NCBI GenBank assembly: GCA_017853885.1
Contig: JAFMIR010000004.1
Span: forward strand, 108,825 to 172,824
Direction: 5' to 3'
From: Prosthecobacter sp.
GTDB taxonomy: Bacteria; Verrucomicrobiota; Verrucomicrobiia; Verrucomicrobiales; Verrucomicrobiaceae
Length of the DNA: 64,000 nucleotides
Shown here: one piece after another, positions 1 through 9,136 of the stretch
Numbering within the stretch: the stretch's first letter is position 1
Layout: each line of letters starts with the position of its first letter
Position numbers and translations under genes: made by a program
Notes under the pieces: model-generated
The model's database searches: none
Seen by the model: the letters and a program-made list of their open reading frames with translations, nothing else
Told to the model about the DNA's origin: nothing

Positions 1-14
1 CGAGCTGCCTTACT

Positions 15-818
15 TCAGCTTCCGCGAGCACGGTTTGCTGTGAGTGATGTCATGCGCCACTCGTGCGCTTTGACCGTCAAAGGCCGCCGCACGGTTTCGA
101 GGAAGTGACGAGGCCATTCGGTGCCATTTGGCCCCGGTTGAAAGTCGTCAAAGGTCACATCGACATCCGCGCCAACAGTCGAAGCGAGGCCATTGAGCGT
201 GAACTGCACGCGGCGCAGCCGCCGGTCACGCTGGCTGATCCAAGCGATGACCTGATCCTCTCCCGAGCGGCCAATACCGGGATTCAAAACACCAAAAATC
301 AGATCGCAGGGATCGCCATGAATCTCTTGCCGCTGCATGCAGGGCCAGAAACACCAGTTTTTGCCACGTGCAAGCAGGTAGTCCGCTCCAAAAACAAAGA
401 TCGTGTATGCATCCGCCACGAGTGCGGCGGCATCTTTCTCCGTCTCAGACGTCACACAATACTCGGTGAAGCTCACCTCAATGCTCGTGGGCGTGCGACG
501 CACCGTTTTGCTGCCGCGTGGCCCAGTGTGGATTTGCTCCACCCGCTTCAAACGCGGCTGATAGACCTCGCGGGAGCTTTTTCGAAACTCCGCGTTCACG
601 AGCTCTGGCTGAAGTTTTTGCACGATGCGCGTCCACTCGCCTTCGAAGGCCACTTCGACGCGTTCGAGCCTTCGCCAGGGCCTCCCTGCCCTCGCGGCGC
701 TTTGCTCCAAAAGCCGCACCGCATGCTCCGCGGAGCCTTGCACGGGCGAGCGGGGATCCGGCAGGCTGGTGCAGGAGGTGAAAGTGGCCGCGATGATAGC
801 GAGCAGGAAGATTTTCAT
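15..818 (-). CDS. Hypothetical lipoprotein
   Basis: Unrecognised 267-residue envelope protein. The chosen start (MKIFLL) opens a short hydrophobic signal followed by TFTSC at about residue 16, which looks like a lipoprotein cleavage site although the -3 residue is Phe rather than Leu. A longer frame begins 13 codons upstream, but those residues precede the signal and run into the divergent trmB leader. The mature part has no motif I know. It contains a Cys/Trp cluster near the middle (KNWCFWPCM) and beta-rich stretches near the C-terminus. It is transcribed divergently from trmB. The gene is likely real; its function is unknown. Confidence 0.6.
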   Translation of the reverse strand: MKIFLLAIIAATFTSCTSLPDPRSPVQGSAEHAVRLLEQSAARAGRPWRRLERVEVAFEGEWTRIVQKLQPELVNAEFRKSSREVYQPRLKRVEQIHTGPRGSKTVRRTPTSIEVSFTEYCVTSETEKDAAALVADAYTIFVFGADYLLARGKNWCFWPCMQRQEIHGDPCDLIFGVLNPGIGRSGEDQVIAWISQRDRRLRRVQFTLNGLASTVGADVDVTFDDFQPGPNGTEWPRHFLETVRRPLTVKAHEWRMTSLTANRARGS

Positions 819-909
819 GGCTGCGGATACGCTCTCAAAAGGCTTTTGGAGGCACATGCCTCATCTTCGCTTCGCTTCCGCGGCAATTCGTGTATTCGAT
901 GCGGCCTGC

Positions 910-1509
910 ATGCCGCCGCTTTTTGTCCCCGCCGATCATTTCCGCGAAGTCTCCCGCACCGAGATCTTCCCCGATGCCTCGCGTCCGCTGGAGATCGACC
1001 TCGGCTGCGGTGACGGCACCTTCCTCACCGGCATGGCCGCGCATCATCCGGAGCGTGATTTCATCGGCGTGGAGCGCATGCTGGGCCGCGTGAGCAAGAC
1101 GGCTCGGAAAATCGCCATGCAAGGTCTCGCGAATGCCCGCATCATGCGCCTCGAAAGCGCCTACACCGTGGCCTGGCTGCTGCCTCGTGCGAGTGTGAGC
1201 CGCCTCCACCTGCTCTGCCCCGATCCGTGGCCGAAGAAAAAACACGCCGCACGCCGCCTCGTGAATCAGGCCGATTTTCTCGATGGTCTCACCCGCATCC
1301 TACAGCCCGATGGCGAGTTTTTGCTAAAGACGGATGACCAGCCTTATTTTGAAGATGCGCTGCTGAGCTTTGAAGGACGCACGCAGCAGTTCACGCGACT
1401 CGACTGGCCGGAAGGTGCTTTCTTTTATCCCACGACCGACTTTGAAAAAAGCTGGCTCGAGGTCGGCCGAACCATCCATCGCGCCCGCTGGCGCTTGAAC
1501 GCGGTCTAA
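910..1509 (+). CDS. trmB: tRNA (guanine-N7-)-methyltransferase TrmB
   Basis: Class I SAM methyltransferase that makes m7G46 in the tRNA variable loop, in the cytosol. The SAM-binding motif I is LEIDLGCGDGTFL, followed by an acidic FIGVER strand end. The family hallmark CPDPWPKKKH lies in the middle, and the C-terminal FLLKTDD and SWLEVGR segments fit TrmB. I chose the ATG at 910 (199 residues) because homologous sequence seems to begin at MPPLFVPADHF. An ATG at 856 has a GGAGG only three bases upstream and would add 18 residues, and one at 817 overlaps the divergent lipoprotein start. The last four bases overlap the convergent CoA-transferase stop, so no terminator fits between them. Confidence 0.88.
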   Translation: MPPLFVPADHFREVSRTEIFPDASRPLEIDLGCGDGTFLTGMAAHHPERDFIGVERMLGRVSKTARKIAMQGLANARIMRLESAYTVAWLLPRASVSRLHLLCPDPWPKKKHAARRLVNQADFLDGLTRILQPDGEFLLKTDDQPYFEDALLSFEGRTQQFTRLDWPEGAFFYPTTDFEKSWLEVGRTIHRARWRLNAV

Positions 1510-2942
1510 CGCACTGGCACAAACTCCATTTGATCGAGCACATCACGCTGAACGTCGAAGCCAGCCATCACTTCGACGAGTCGAAGGCCGTTCGGTGTGA
1601 GCTCGAAGACCGCTCGCTCGGTGATGTAAAGCACCTGCTGACCGCGGGCCAGGGCGGAGGGGCCGTGGAAGCAGACGTGCGAGATGCGCTTCACGAATTT
1701 CGCATTCTCTTTTGCCCGGAAGGTGCAGCAAAAGACCAGTCGTCGGGCGCTGTGGGCGATGTTCACGAAGCCGCCGACGCCCGCAAAGCGATCGCCGAAG
1801 CTGGCGACATTCACGCTGCCCTCAGGGTCGATTTCCACCGCGCCAAGGATGGCGATGTCGAGGCCGCCGCCGTCGTAAAAATCGAATTGAGCCGGTTGGT
1901 CGATGATAGCCTCTGGGAAGTGGCTGCATCCAAAACTGAGCCCGGAGGCTGGCACACCACCGATGGGGCCGCTCTCTACGGTGAGGGTGAATTCACTCAA
2001 GCGGCCTGTTTCCGCAGCGACCATCGCGACAGCCTCGGGAAGGCCGATGCCGAGGTTCACGATGTCGCCGGGAAGGATCTCCTGCAACGCACGGGCTCCG
2101 ATGCGCTTGCGGTCGGACTCCGGCATCACCGACAGTTCGAAGCCGATAGGATTGCTAACGACAAACTCCTCGTTGAAGGCCTCACCAAAGGTCTGATCAT
2201 GCATTACTCCACCGCTAATAACCAAATGATCCACCAGGATGCCTGGCACACGAATGGACTTCGGATCGGGCAGCGCATTCATCAGGCACTTCACCTGCGC
2301 AATCACAAGTCCTCCGTGGTTTTTTGCCGCTTGTGCGAGCGAGAGCACCTCGCCAATCAGGCCTTCGCCTTCCATGCTGAGGTTGCCGCGGGCATCGGCA
2401 TAGGTCGCACGGATCAGCGCCACATGGATGGGTACTGGTTTGTAGCGTAGCCAGGTCTGCCCATCGAGCTCAATGCGCTCGACTAGCGGCTCGGTGGTTC
2501 GGGCATTGAGTCGACCGCCGCTGTGAACGGGGTCGATGAAAGTGTTCAATCCCACTTGGCTGATGAGTCCGGGGCGTTTCGCGGCAATTTCACGCGTGAG
2601 GATACTTAGCACGCCCTGCGGCAGGTTGTAGGCCTCGACTTCGTTGGCCAAGGCGAGGGCTCCCAGCTTCGGCGCGAGATTCCAATGGCCACCGATGATG
2701 CGTTTCAGCAGGCCGCGATGGGCGAGATGATTCAGCCCTCGCTCGCCGCGGTCGCCCTGACCAGCGCAATAGAAGAGCGTGAGATCTTGTGGCGTGCCGG
2801 TTTCTAAGAAGCGCCTTTCCAGCGCCGCCGTGAGCATTTCCGGGTGCCCGGCCCCCACAAAGCCTCCCACGGCCACTGTCACCCCGGACGGAATGGCGGC
2901 GATGGCTTCATCAGCAGTGGAAAGGCGAGCCTGGGAACGCAT
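1506..2942 (-). CDS. Family I acyl-CoA:carboxylate CoA-transferase
   Basis: Single-chain, 478-residue CoA-transferase with alpha and beta halves fused, as in propionate/acetate CoA-transferase (YdiF/Pct type). The N-terminal half has the VAVGGFVGAGHPE glycine loop. The C-terminal half begins with an IGLPEAVAMVA segment and carries the expected catalytic glutamate in TVESGPIGG at about residue 320, followed by FDFYDGGGLDIAILGA. The enzyme would move CoA between a short-chain acyl-CoA and a free carboxylate in fermentation or organic-acid use. The substrate cannot be read from sequence. It stands alone, divergent from the cysteine operon with about 120 bases between. Confidence 0.85.
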   Translation of the reverse strand: MRSQARLSTADEAIAAIPSGVTVAVGGFVGAGHPEMLTAALERRFLETGTPQDLTLFYCAGQGDRGERGLNHLAHRGLLKRIIGGHWNLAPKLGALALANEVEAYNLPQGVLSILTREIAAKRPGLISQVGLNTFIDPVHSGGRLNARTTEPLVERIELDGQTWLRYKPVPIHVALIRATYADARGNLSMEGEGLIGEVLSLAQAAKNHGGLVIAQVKCLMNALPDPKSIRVPGILVDHLVISGGVMHDQTFGEAFNEEFVVSNPIGFELSVMPESDRKRIGARALQEILPGDIVNLGIGLPEAVAMVAAETGRLSEFTLTVESGPIGGVPASGLSFGCSHFPEAIIDQPAQFDFYDGGGLDIAILGAVEIDPEGSVNVASFGDRFAGVGGFVNIAHSARRLVFCCTFRAKENAKFVKRISHVCFHGPSALARGQQVLYITERAVFELTPNGLRLVEVMAGFDVQRDVLDQMEFVPVR

Positions 2943-3062
2943 GTGCGGCCTATTTTCTAGTGGGCTGGGCCTCCGGCGGCAAGAGGTGAGCTCACCGTGA
3001 TCTGAAAACCTTATTTCCTACTTTACACATCGAGAATTAGGTGAATAAATCGCGCCCCGCTC

Positions 3063-3719
3063 ATGAACCCTGATCAAATCGCTGCCCTCAATGATGAAGC
3101 CAGAGGCAAATTGCCATCGGAAATCATCGAAATCGCCCTCGCTCATGCCGATGGCCAGGCGGTCGTGACGACGAATTTTCGGCCTTACGAGGCTGTAATC
3201 CTGCATTTGGTCACGCAGGCCGCACCCGACACACCGGTGCTGTGGATCGACCATGGCACGAACCTGCCAGAAACCTATCGTTTCGCCGAAAAGTGCCGTG
3301 CTCAGCTCACGCTGAATTTGAAGCCCTACCTGCCGCTCATGACCGCCGCGCACTGGCTGGCACTGAATGGTGGCCAAGTGCCGATGCCTGACGAAGTGGA
3401 ACGCGTGGAGTCCTTCAGCCGCATCATGAAGCTGGAACCCTTCGAACGCGGCATGAGCGAACTCGCACCGAGAGTGTGGATCACCGCGCTGCGTCGCGAA
3501 CAGAATCCGCAGCGTGCCGCCACGCTGACTCCCTTCATGTTGGACGCAAAGTTCAACTGCCTCAAAGTGAACCCTATCCTCGACTGGACCCCGGTCGAGA
3601 TGGACGCCTACCTCCTCGAGCATGCGCTGCCGAATGAGCGCACTTACTACGATCCAGCTAAAGGCGATGAAAAACACGAGTGCGGTCTGCACGCGAAGCT
3701 CGTCACCGACAAAGCGTAA
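3063..3719 (+). CDS. cysH: Phosphoadenylyl-sulfate reductase-type CysH
   Basis: Reductive step of sulfate assimilation: activated sulfate to sulfite using thioredoxin. The 218-residue protein has the adenylyl-sulfate reductase core (VTTNFRPYEAVILHL, VLWIDHGTNLPETYRF) and the C-terminal nucleophile Cys207 in ECGLH. I see no CC...CxxC set that would hold the [4Fe-4S] cluster of APS reductases, so it should prefer PAPS. No APS kinase is fused to CysN or present in the window, so one is expected elsewhere. First gene of cysH-tauE-cysD-cysN, with six bases to the next gene. I see no clear operator in the 120-base leader. Confidence 0.9.
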   Translation: MNPDQIAALNDEARGKLPSEIIEIALAHADGQAVVTTNFRPYEAVILHLVTQAAPDTPVLWIDHGTNLPETYRFAEKCRAQLTLNLKPYLPLMTAAHWLALNGGQVPMPDEVERVESFSRIMKLEPFERGMSELAPRVWITALRREQNPQRAATLTPFMLDAKFNCLKVNPILDWTPVEMDAYLLEHALPNERTYYDPAKGDEKHECGLHAKLVTDKA

Positions 3720-3725
3720 GCCCAA

Positions 3726-4481
3726 ATGGATTTTCTCACTCCAGAGTTCGCTCTTTACGTTGCCGCCGGTTTCATCGCCCAGCTTATTGATGGAGCGCTC
3801 GGCATGGCCTACGGCGTCAGCGCCTCGTCGCTACTCATGGCATTCGGTGTGCCTCCGGCAGCCACAAGTGCCACGGTGCATGCCGCGGAGTGCTTCACAA
3901 CCGGTGCCTCGGCCATCTCGCATCACGCCTTTGGTAATGTAGACCGCTTTTTGTTCCGTCGCCTGCTCATCCCAGCCGTTTTGGGTGCGATCATTGGTGC
4001 TTATGCCCTTTCCGCTTTCGATGGCGATGTATTGAAGCCGTATGTGAGCGGCTATCTTATCTTGATGGGCTTGGTCATCATCGCGAAGGCCTTCTTCCGC
4101 GTGCCGCCTAAGAATGTGACCACCCATCTGACGCCGCTCGGGTTCTTCGGTGCCCTCGTCGATGCGATGGGCGGTGGCGGTTGGGGGCCGATTGTGGCCT
4201 CGAACCTCATCGTTCGCGGCAACAATGTGCGCATCACCGTGGGCAGTGTGAATGCCGTCGAGTTTTTCGTGACGCTCGCTGCGAGCATCACCTTCCTGCT
4301 CACCATCGGCCTTACCCATTGGACGATCATCCTAGGGCTCGCGCTTGGTGGAGTCATCGCAGCCCCCATCGGAGCCTGGGCCGCTAAGCACATCCCGCAC
4401 AAACCTTTCATGATCCTTGTTGGTGTGCTTGTCACTGCCGTTAGCGCACGCAACCTCCTCAAAGCCTTCGCCATCATTTGA
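3726..4481 (+). CDS. TauE/SafE-type sulfite or organosulfonate exporter (TSUP family)
   Basis: Inner-membrane protein of 251 residues with about eight hydrophobic segments and the glycine-rich repeats usual in TSUP permeases: an N-terminal IDGALGMAYGVSASSLL and, half a protein later, LVDAMGGGGWGPIVAS, reflecting an internal duplication. Its place between cysH and cysD suggests it handles sulfite or a related sulfur anion, either exporting excess sulfite or balancing sulfate. Spacing is six bases on each side, so the genes are likely co-transcribed. Transport direction and substrate are inference; other TSUP members move sulfonates or thiosulfate. Confidence 0.85.
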   Translation: MDFLTPEFALYVAAGFIAQLIDGALGMAYGVSASSLLMAFGVPPAATSATVHAAECFTTGASAISHHAFGNVDRFLFRRLLIPAVLGAIIGAYALSAFDGDVLKPYVSGYLILMGLVIIAKAFFRVPPKNVTTHLTPLGFFGALVDAMGGGGWGPIVASNLIVRGNNVRITVGSVNAVEFFVTLAASITFLLTIGLTHWTIILGLALGGVIAAPIGAWAAKHIPHKPFMILVGVLVTAVSARNLLKAFAII

Positions 4482-4487
4482 TTCGTC

Positions 4488-5414
4488 ATGCACGCCATTA
4501 CGCACCTCCAGTTCCTCGAAAGCGAGGCCATCTATATCCTCCGCGAAACTGCTGCTCAGTTTGAAAAGCCCGCGCTTCTGTTCTCAGGCGGCAAAGACTC
4601 CATTGTGATGGCTTGGCTCGCGCGGAAGGCGTTCTACCCCTCGCGTTTGCCCTTCAAGCTCCTGCACGTCGATACCGGCCACAATTTTCCCGAGGCCATG
4701 ACCTACCGCGATTGGTTCGTGCAGGAAATCGGCGCGGATCTCGTCGTCGGCAGCGTGCAAAAGTCCATCGACGATGGCCGCGTGCAGGAGGAGAAAGGCC
4801 ACAACGCTTCGCGCAACAAGCTGCAAACCATCACACTGCTCGACACCATCGAAGAGCATCAATTCGACGCCTGCCTCGGTGGCGGCCGCCGCGATGAAGA
4901 GAAGGCCCGCGCCAAGGAGCGCTTCTTCTCCCACCGCAACGAATTCGGCCAATGGGACCCGAAGAACCAGCGCCCCGAGCTCTGGAACATCTTCAACGGC
5001 CGCAAACACTTCGGCGAGCACTTCCGCGTCTTCCCGCTCTCGAATTGGACCGAGATGGACATCTGGCAGTACATCCGTCAGGAAAACATCCCGCTGCCCA
5101 GCCTCTACTTCAGCCACAAACGCCAGATCATCGAACGGCACGGCCAACTCCTCGCCGTCGGACTGAATGACGAGCGAGGCAATCCGATCATCCCCTTGCT
5201 CGACGAGGAGAAACCCCGGGTGAAAGAGATGGTCATCCGCTTTCGGACCGTCGGCGACGCCTCCTGCACCGGCGCGGTCGAATCCACCGCCAGCACCATC
5301 GACGACATCGTCGCCGAAGTTGCCGCCGCCCGTCAGACCGAACGCGGCACCCGTGCCGACGACAAACGAAGCGAAACAGCCATGGAGGACCGCAAGAAGG
5401 AAGGGTATTTCTGA
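4488..5414 (+). CDS. cysD: Sulfate adenylyltransferase subunit 2 (CysD)
   Basis: Small subunit of heterodimeric ATP sulfurylase, making APS from sulfate and ATP. The PP-loop motif SGGKDS is at about residues 35-40 (ALLFSGGKDSIVMAW), followed by LLHVDTGHNFPE, the family's CLGGGRRDEEKARAKER segment and the C-terminal RFRTVGDASCTGAVES. At 308 residues it is of normal length. It lies six bases after the TSUP gene and 53 bases before cysN, its GTPase partner. Overall identity is not in doubt. Confidence 0.96.
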   Translation: MHAITHLQFLESEAIYILRETAAQFEKPALLFSGGKDSIVMAWLARKAFYPSRLPFKLLHVDTGHNFPEAMTYRDWFVQEIGADLVVGSVQKSIDDGRVQEEKGHNASRNKLQTITLLDTIEEHQFDACLGGGRRDEEKARAKERFFSHRNEFGQWDPKNQRPELWNIFNGRKHFGEHFRVFPLSNWTEMDIWQYIRQENIPLPSLYFSHKRQIIERHGQLLAVGLNDERGNPIIPLLDEEKPRVKEMVIRFRTVGDASCTGAVESTASTIDDIVAEVAAARQTERGTRADDKRSETAMEDRKKEGYF

Positions 5415-5467
5415 TTCATCTCGAGAACTCACACCGCACGACCCACTCACACCCCTCTCCTAAGATC

Positions 5468-6808
5468 ATGGACGTTCTCGTCAATCCCACCGAATCCAGC
5501 CTCCTACGTTTCACCACAGCAGGCTCCGTCGATGACGGCAAAAGCACGCTCATCGGCCGCTTGCTATACGACTCGAAATCGATCTTCGAAGACCAACTTC
5601 TCGCTGTCGAAGAATCATCGAAGCGCCGCGGCGACTCACATGTAAATCTCGCATTGCTCACCGATGGCCTTCGCGCCGAACGCGAACAAGGCATCACCAT
5701 TGATGTGGCGTATCGCTACTTCGCCACGCCAAAGCGCAAATTCATCATCGCCGACACGCCGGGGCACATTCAATACACGCGCAACATGGTCACCGGCGCT
5801 TCCACAGCCGATTTGGCGATCATTTTGATCGACGCCCGTCTCGGTGTGATCGAGCAGACGATGCGTCACACCTACCTCGCGAGCCTGCTACGCATCGGAC
5901 ACATCGTTCTCGCCGTGAACAAGATGGACCTCGTGAACTTCGACCAGGCCGTCTATGACAAGATCGTGGCCGACTACATGAAGTTCGCCAGCGGCCTCGA
6001 AAACTTGCCCAACATCATGCCGATCCCGATGAGTGCCCTGAATGGCGACAACGTGGTCGAAAAATCCGGCGCCACGCCTTGGTACGCCGGCCCGTCCTTG
6101 CTCCAGCACCTCGAAACTGTGCAAGTTCACACCGAAACCGCCACTGATGCCGCGCGTTTCCCCGTGCAGTGGGTCATTCGCCCCATCTCCGACCGCAACG
6201 ATGCCAAACTCGGTAATCTACACGACTACCGCGGCTTCGCCGGTCGCATGGCCAGCGGCACCTTCCGCGTGGGCGATGACGTGCTCGTCTATCCGTCCGA
6301 GATGAAGACGAAGATCACCGGCATCCACACCTTCGAAGGCCCCCAGACCGAGGCCATCCCGCAGCTCAGCTACAGCATCACCGTCGCCGACGAGATCGAT
6401 ACCTCTCGTGGCGGCATGATCGTGAAAGCTAAAGAACCCGTGCAGACCGCACAAGAGCTCGATGCCATGATCTGCTGGTTCGCCGACAAAAAAACCCTCA
6501 AGCCACGCGGCCGCTTCCACCTGCGTCACACCACCAACGACGTTCGCGCCGTCGTCACCGAGGTGCATTACAAGGTGAACATCAGCACACTCGAAAAGAG
6601 CGCCGAGAACAAGGAATTCACCCTTAACGACATCGGCTGCGTCCGCATCCGCTGCGCCGCGCCCATCTTCTTCGATTCCTACAACCAAAATCGCACGACC
6701 GGAAGCTTCGTGCTAGTCGACGAGCAAACCAACAACACAGTCGCTGCTGGCATGATCCTCAAGCCGCTCACCGATCTCGGCGACGAGGACGCTGAAATTG
6801 CGATCTAA
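5468..6808 (+). CDS. cysN: Sulfate adenylyltransferase subunit 1, GTPase (CysN)
   Basis: EF-Tu-like GTPase subunit that drives APS formation by CysD. The P-loop is in GSVDDGKSTLIGR, switch regions include the EQGITIDVAYRYF and DTPGHIQYTRNM segments, and the base-specificity motif is NKMD. Domains II and III follow and end with the TNNTVAAGMI segment. At 446 residues it stops before any APS-kinase domain, unlike CysNC fusions. It is the last gene of the cys operon, and a stem-loop lies about 75 bases after the stop. Together with the sulfatases it suggests abundant sulfur flux, but de-repression by sulfate starvation is only inferred. Confidence 0.96.
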   Translation: MDVLVNPTESSLLRFTTAGSVDDGKSTLIGRLLYDSKSIFEDQLLAVEESSKRRGDSHVNLALLTDGLRAEREQGITIDVAYRYFATPKRKFIIADTPGHIQYTRNMVTGASTADLAIILIDARLGVIEQTMRHTYLASLLRIGHIVLAVNKMDLVNFDQAVYDKIVADYMKFASGLENLPNIMPIPMSALNGDNVVEKSGATPWYAGPSLLQHLETVQVHTETATDAARFPVQWVIRPISDRNDAKLGNLHDYRGFAGRMASGTFRVGDDVLVYPSEMKTKITGIHTFEGPQTEAIPQLSYSITVADEIDTSRGGMIVKAKEPVQTAQELDAMICWFADKKTLKPRGRFHLRHTTNDVRAVVTEVHYKVNISTLEKSAENKEFTLNDIGCVRIRCAAPIFFDSYNQNRTTGSFVLVDEQTNNTVAAGMILKPLTDLGDEDAEIAI

Positions 6809-6884
6809 TCTGAGGACAAGCAGAGCATCAACTCATGATGCAGGATCATTCCAACACTTGGCTCTCAACGTGTGGGGGCGCATT

Positions 6885-6906
6885 GCGGCTGATATACCTC
6901 AGCCGC
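6885..6906 (+). terminator. Perfect 8-bp stem-loop after cysN, possible terminator
   Basis: GCGGCTGA and TCAGCCGC form a perfect 8-bp stem around a six-base loop. It lies between cysN and the convergent gene ending at 7009. It could stop transcription from both sides, but neither strand shows a proper U-run after the stem; the plus strand continues with an A-rich stretch. I call it a weak terminator candidate. Confidence 0.4.
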
Positions 6907-7008
6907 TACTTTAAAAAAACTCCTACGCATGGATAGCATATGTTTGAATGCATAGCCCAATGAACATCAATTCTGCGCGAGAGACAGGATGGTTTGCGCA
7001 CTAGGAAG

Positions 7009-7986
7009 TCATGGGACCGGTTCACCACTGCCGGCGTAGCTCCATCCATCGACCTTACCTTGGAGCACACGCGCGCATGCTTCCGTCTCCAATTTACCAA
7101 ACTGAGTCAATGAGTCGTATTTCACTTTAACGATCCAATAATCCTTGCCTTCAACTTTTGAACGAACGGGTTCACCCCAATATTTGACATGTTCAGGCTT
7201 TATATCGGTAACTGCTCCGCTCTTCATGCTAGAGACTAGCAGTGGGTAAGTTCCATCGTCAGCCTTGGAAGGTGGTGGCCCCAAAACATCTGTCTTGATC
7301 TCAGTAGCTTGCAATGAGGGTGAGGCCTTCAGATCAGCCAAGGGTTCCTTGTTAGCGACCTCGGCTTTACGCTGAATAACTTCATCATAAGCTGCAGTGA
7401 ACACTTCCTTAAAATCGGTAGCATCCATTTCCACTTCTCCGCGCAGGGGCGAATTAGGGCTAGGAGCAACAACCAATGCCATACCATCTTGTGCTACAAC
7501 CTGCAGTTTTGCACGCTTTGGCATGCGCACCTTGGCTCGGCCACTTTGGGTTCTCATGACGATTTCAGAGTCACGGCAAAGTGATACATGTCTTGGCTGA
7601 TTAAAAAAACCTTGAGGTATGGCGCTCCAGTTTTGTGTGACTTGTTCCGCACTAGGCACTGCTGGCGCGGAAGCGGCTTTCACTTGCGGCGCAGGCTGAG
7701 GGGGCGACACAGCTGGTGTGGGTTGCAAAGAATGAGCCTTTAAATGTGAGGAGACATCTGCCGTTTTCTTGGGCGCTAACTGGATTTGGGGCGCAGCAGG
7801 TTGGGTTTTGGTGAGTGCTACTCTAGCGGGCTCTTCAAGAGGCGTGGCGACAGTAGAACCTGCCACTTTTTGAGTTGGCCAATCAACGAAAGAAAATAAA
7901 ATTCTGCCGCGCGGTGAGGCTAAAAGAAAGTCATTGAAAGCTATTAGTAAGATTAAGCTGAATACAGTCCAGAGGGTCGATTTCAT
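7009..7986 (-). CDS. Hypothetical secreted or membrane-anchored protein
   Basis: 325 residues, not recognised. There is an N-terminal hydrophobic segment (residues 4-24), then a long low-complexity Pro/Ala/Gln linker (about 50-120) such as cell-envelope proteins use to span the periplasm. A small SH3-like or beta-rich region follows (SEIVMRTQSGRAKVRMPKRAKLQVV, roughly 140-170), and the C-terminus contains VKVKYDSLTQFGKLETEACARVL. The base composition is more AT-rich than the flanking housekeeping genes. It follows another envelope gene on the same strand by 95 bases. The function is unknown; the N-terminal anchor and outward orientation are inference. Confidence 0.65.
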   Translation of the reverse strand: MKSTLWTVFSLILLIAFNDFLLASPRGRILFSFVDWPTQKVAGSTVATPLEEPARVALTKTQPAAPQIQLAPKKTADVSSHLKAHSLQPTPAVSPPQPAPQVKAASAPAVPSAEQVTQNWSAIPQGFFNQPRHVSLCRDSEIVMRTQSGRAKVRMPKRAKLQVVAQDGMALVVAPSPNSPLRGEVEMDATDFKEVFTAAYDEVIQRKAEVANKEPLADLKASPSLQATEIKTDVLGPPPSKADDGTYPLLVSSMKSGAVTDIKPEHVKYWGEPVRSKVEGKDYWIVKVKYDSLTQFGKLETEACARVLQGKVDGWSYAGSGEPVP

Positions 7987-8081
7987 GATTTAGGCTTGAG
8001 AGAAAAGAGGGGGTTGTGAAAAAACTGACACATGTCGAAAGGACAACGTGGCTCTGCGCTCATTTGAAGACGAACACTAGG

Positions 8082-9077
8082 CTACCCATGATGATAGTAA
8101 GTCTTCATACAGCTGGGGCAGTAAGTATGGCTGAAAACCTTACCCTGTTGTAGCCGGATATTCAGACCAGCGAGAGGCATCCATTGATCAAAATCACACT
8201 CAACATGATGACAAATGGCACAAACATGAATGAGAGTTCGGTCCTTTGGAGGAGAGGCATGGTGCGACTCTGACTCAGAAGGAGATAACAATGCCGGCTG
8301 GATTGCTTCGATAGCTGAACACAGCAGCATCAAGAAATCCTCGATGCGAGCCAACGGCCCACCTATCACTTTTTGCCATACCACATTCAAGGTCGTTGCT
8401 TGAGGTTGCAAAATCAGCAACAGGTAAGGACCACGGCGCGTGAAGAATGGGACGGCCAGTGTGGGCACCTGATGATCCGCCACTTGGAGGCTCATGTACC
8501 GTGCCTGATCGAATTCACCGACAACGTTTAACTGCGAAACAAGAGACAGACCCACGGATGGCGAGCAGTGCCAGCCCACTTGGAATTGCCATCCGGAAGC
8601 ATCGGCTGAGAGCAATGCGAGAGGAAGCTCTTGGTGTTTGGTAGAAAATGCGTTCAGATGATTTACCAAGGACCTAAAGGAGAGAGCATCATCACAATAA
8701 AAGTGCTCGAGTGGCAGACTAGACTTGGGAGGCAAGCGGCGCTCATTATGAAGACGAAAAGCGCAGGCATTCTCGCTCCATGGCATGTCTTCGACGATAA
8801 AAATGCCATGATAAGCAATGTAGGCGAGACACAGAAGCATACCCCAGATCAATCCGGTGCAAAGCACCCATTGTAAGGTAGCGGATCCCTCTGCCATCCT
8901 GCGTTCAACCACATACATCAAAAGCAATAATAAGATGACAAACAGAAAGCTTGCGAACACCACGTGTTTCGTTGAACCCCTTGGTATTTCTGTGTGATTT
9001 TTAAACGGACTGTCTATGACAGTCGGCTCTTCTTGAAGCGTAGGCGGTTGACGAAGGGCAAGAATGAAACGTTGCAT
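8082..9077 (-). CDS. Two-TM membrane protein with C-terminal CxxC...W...SHxxCPxC module
   Basis: 331 residues with two membrane helices (about 40-60 and 70-92) and a soluble domain of unknown fold. The C-terminal 50 residues are VCAICHHVECDFDQWMPLAG followed by VFSHTYCPSCMK. This spacing of two Cys pairs, a central Trp-x-x-Leu and SHxxCPxC matches a short tail I know from many PAS, GAF and receiver proteins (usual form CxxCKKIRD...W...FSHGICPxC), so a metal-binding or redox-sensing tail is likely. No other signalling domain is visible. It lies in an AT-richer patch and may be co-transcribed with the genes on either side. Confidence 0.65.
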   Translation of the reverse strand: MQRFILALRQPPTLQEEPTVIDSPFKNHTEIPRGSTKHVVFASFLFVILLLLLMYVVERRMAEGSATLQWVLCTGLIWGMLLCLAYIAYHGIFIVEDMPWSENACAFRLHNERRLPPKSSLPLEHFYCDDALSFRSLVNHLNAFSTKHQELPLALLSADASGWQFQVGWHCSPSVGLSLVSQLNVVGEFDQARYMSLQVADHQVPTLAVPFFTRRGPYLLLILQPQATTLNVVWQKVIGGPLARIEDFLMLLCSAIEAIQPALLSPSESESHHASPPKDRTLIHVCAICHHVECDFDQWMPLAGLNIRLQQGKVFSHTYCPSCMKTYYHHG

Positions 9078-9136
9078 AGTTCAAACAATTGGCGGCTCGT
9101 GTGGACATTCATGTCATCGATCATGATCTCCACGGG

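Noticed and set aside
819..857. Upstream extension of the lipoprotein frame to 857
   Set aside because: The 13 added residues precede the signal peptide and overlap the trmB leader; the ATG at 818 gives a normal lipoprotein start.
835..1245. 136-codon minus-strand frame across trmB
   Set aside because: Fully antisense to the SAM-binding core of trmB, a shadow of a GC-rich gene.
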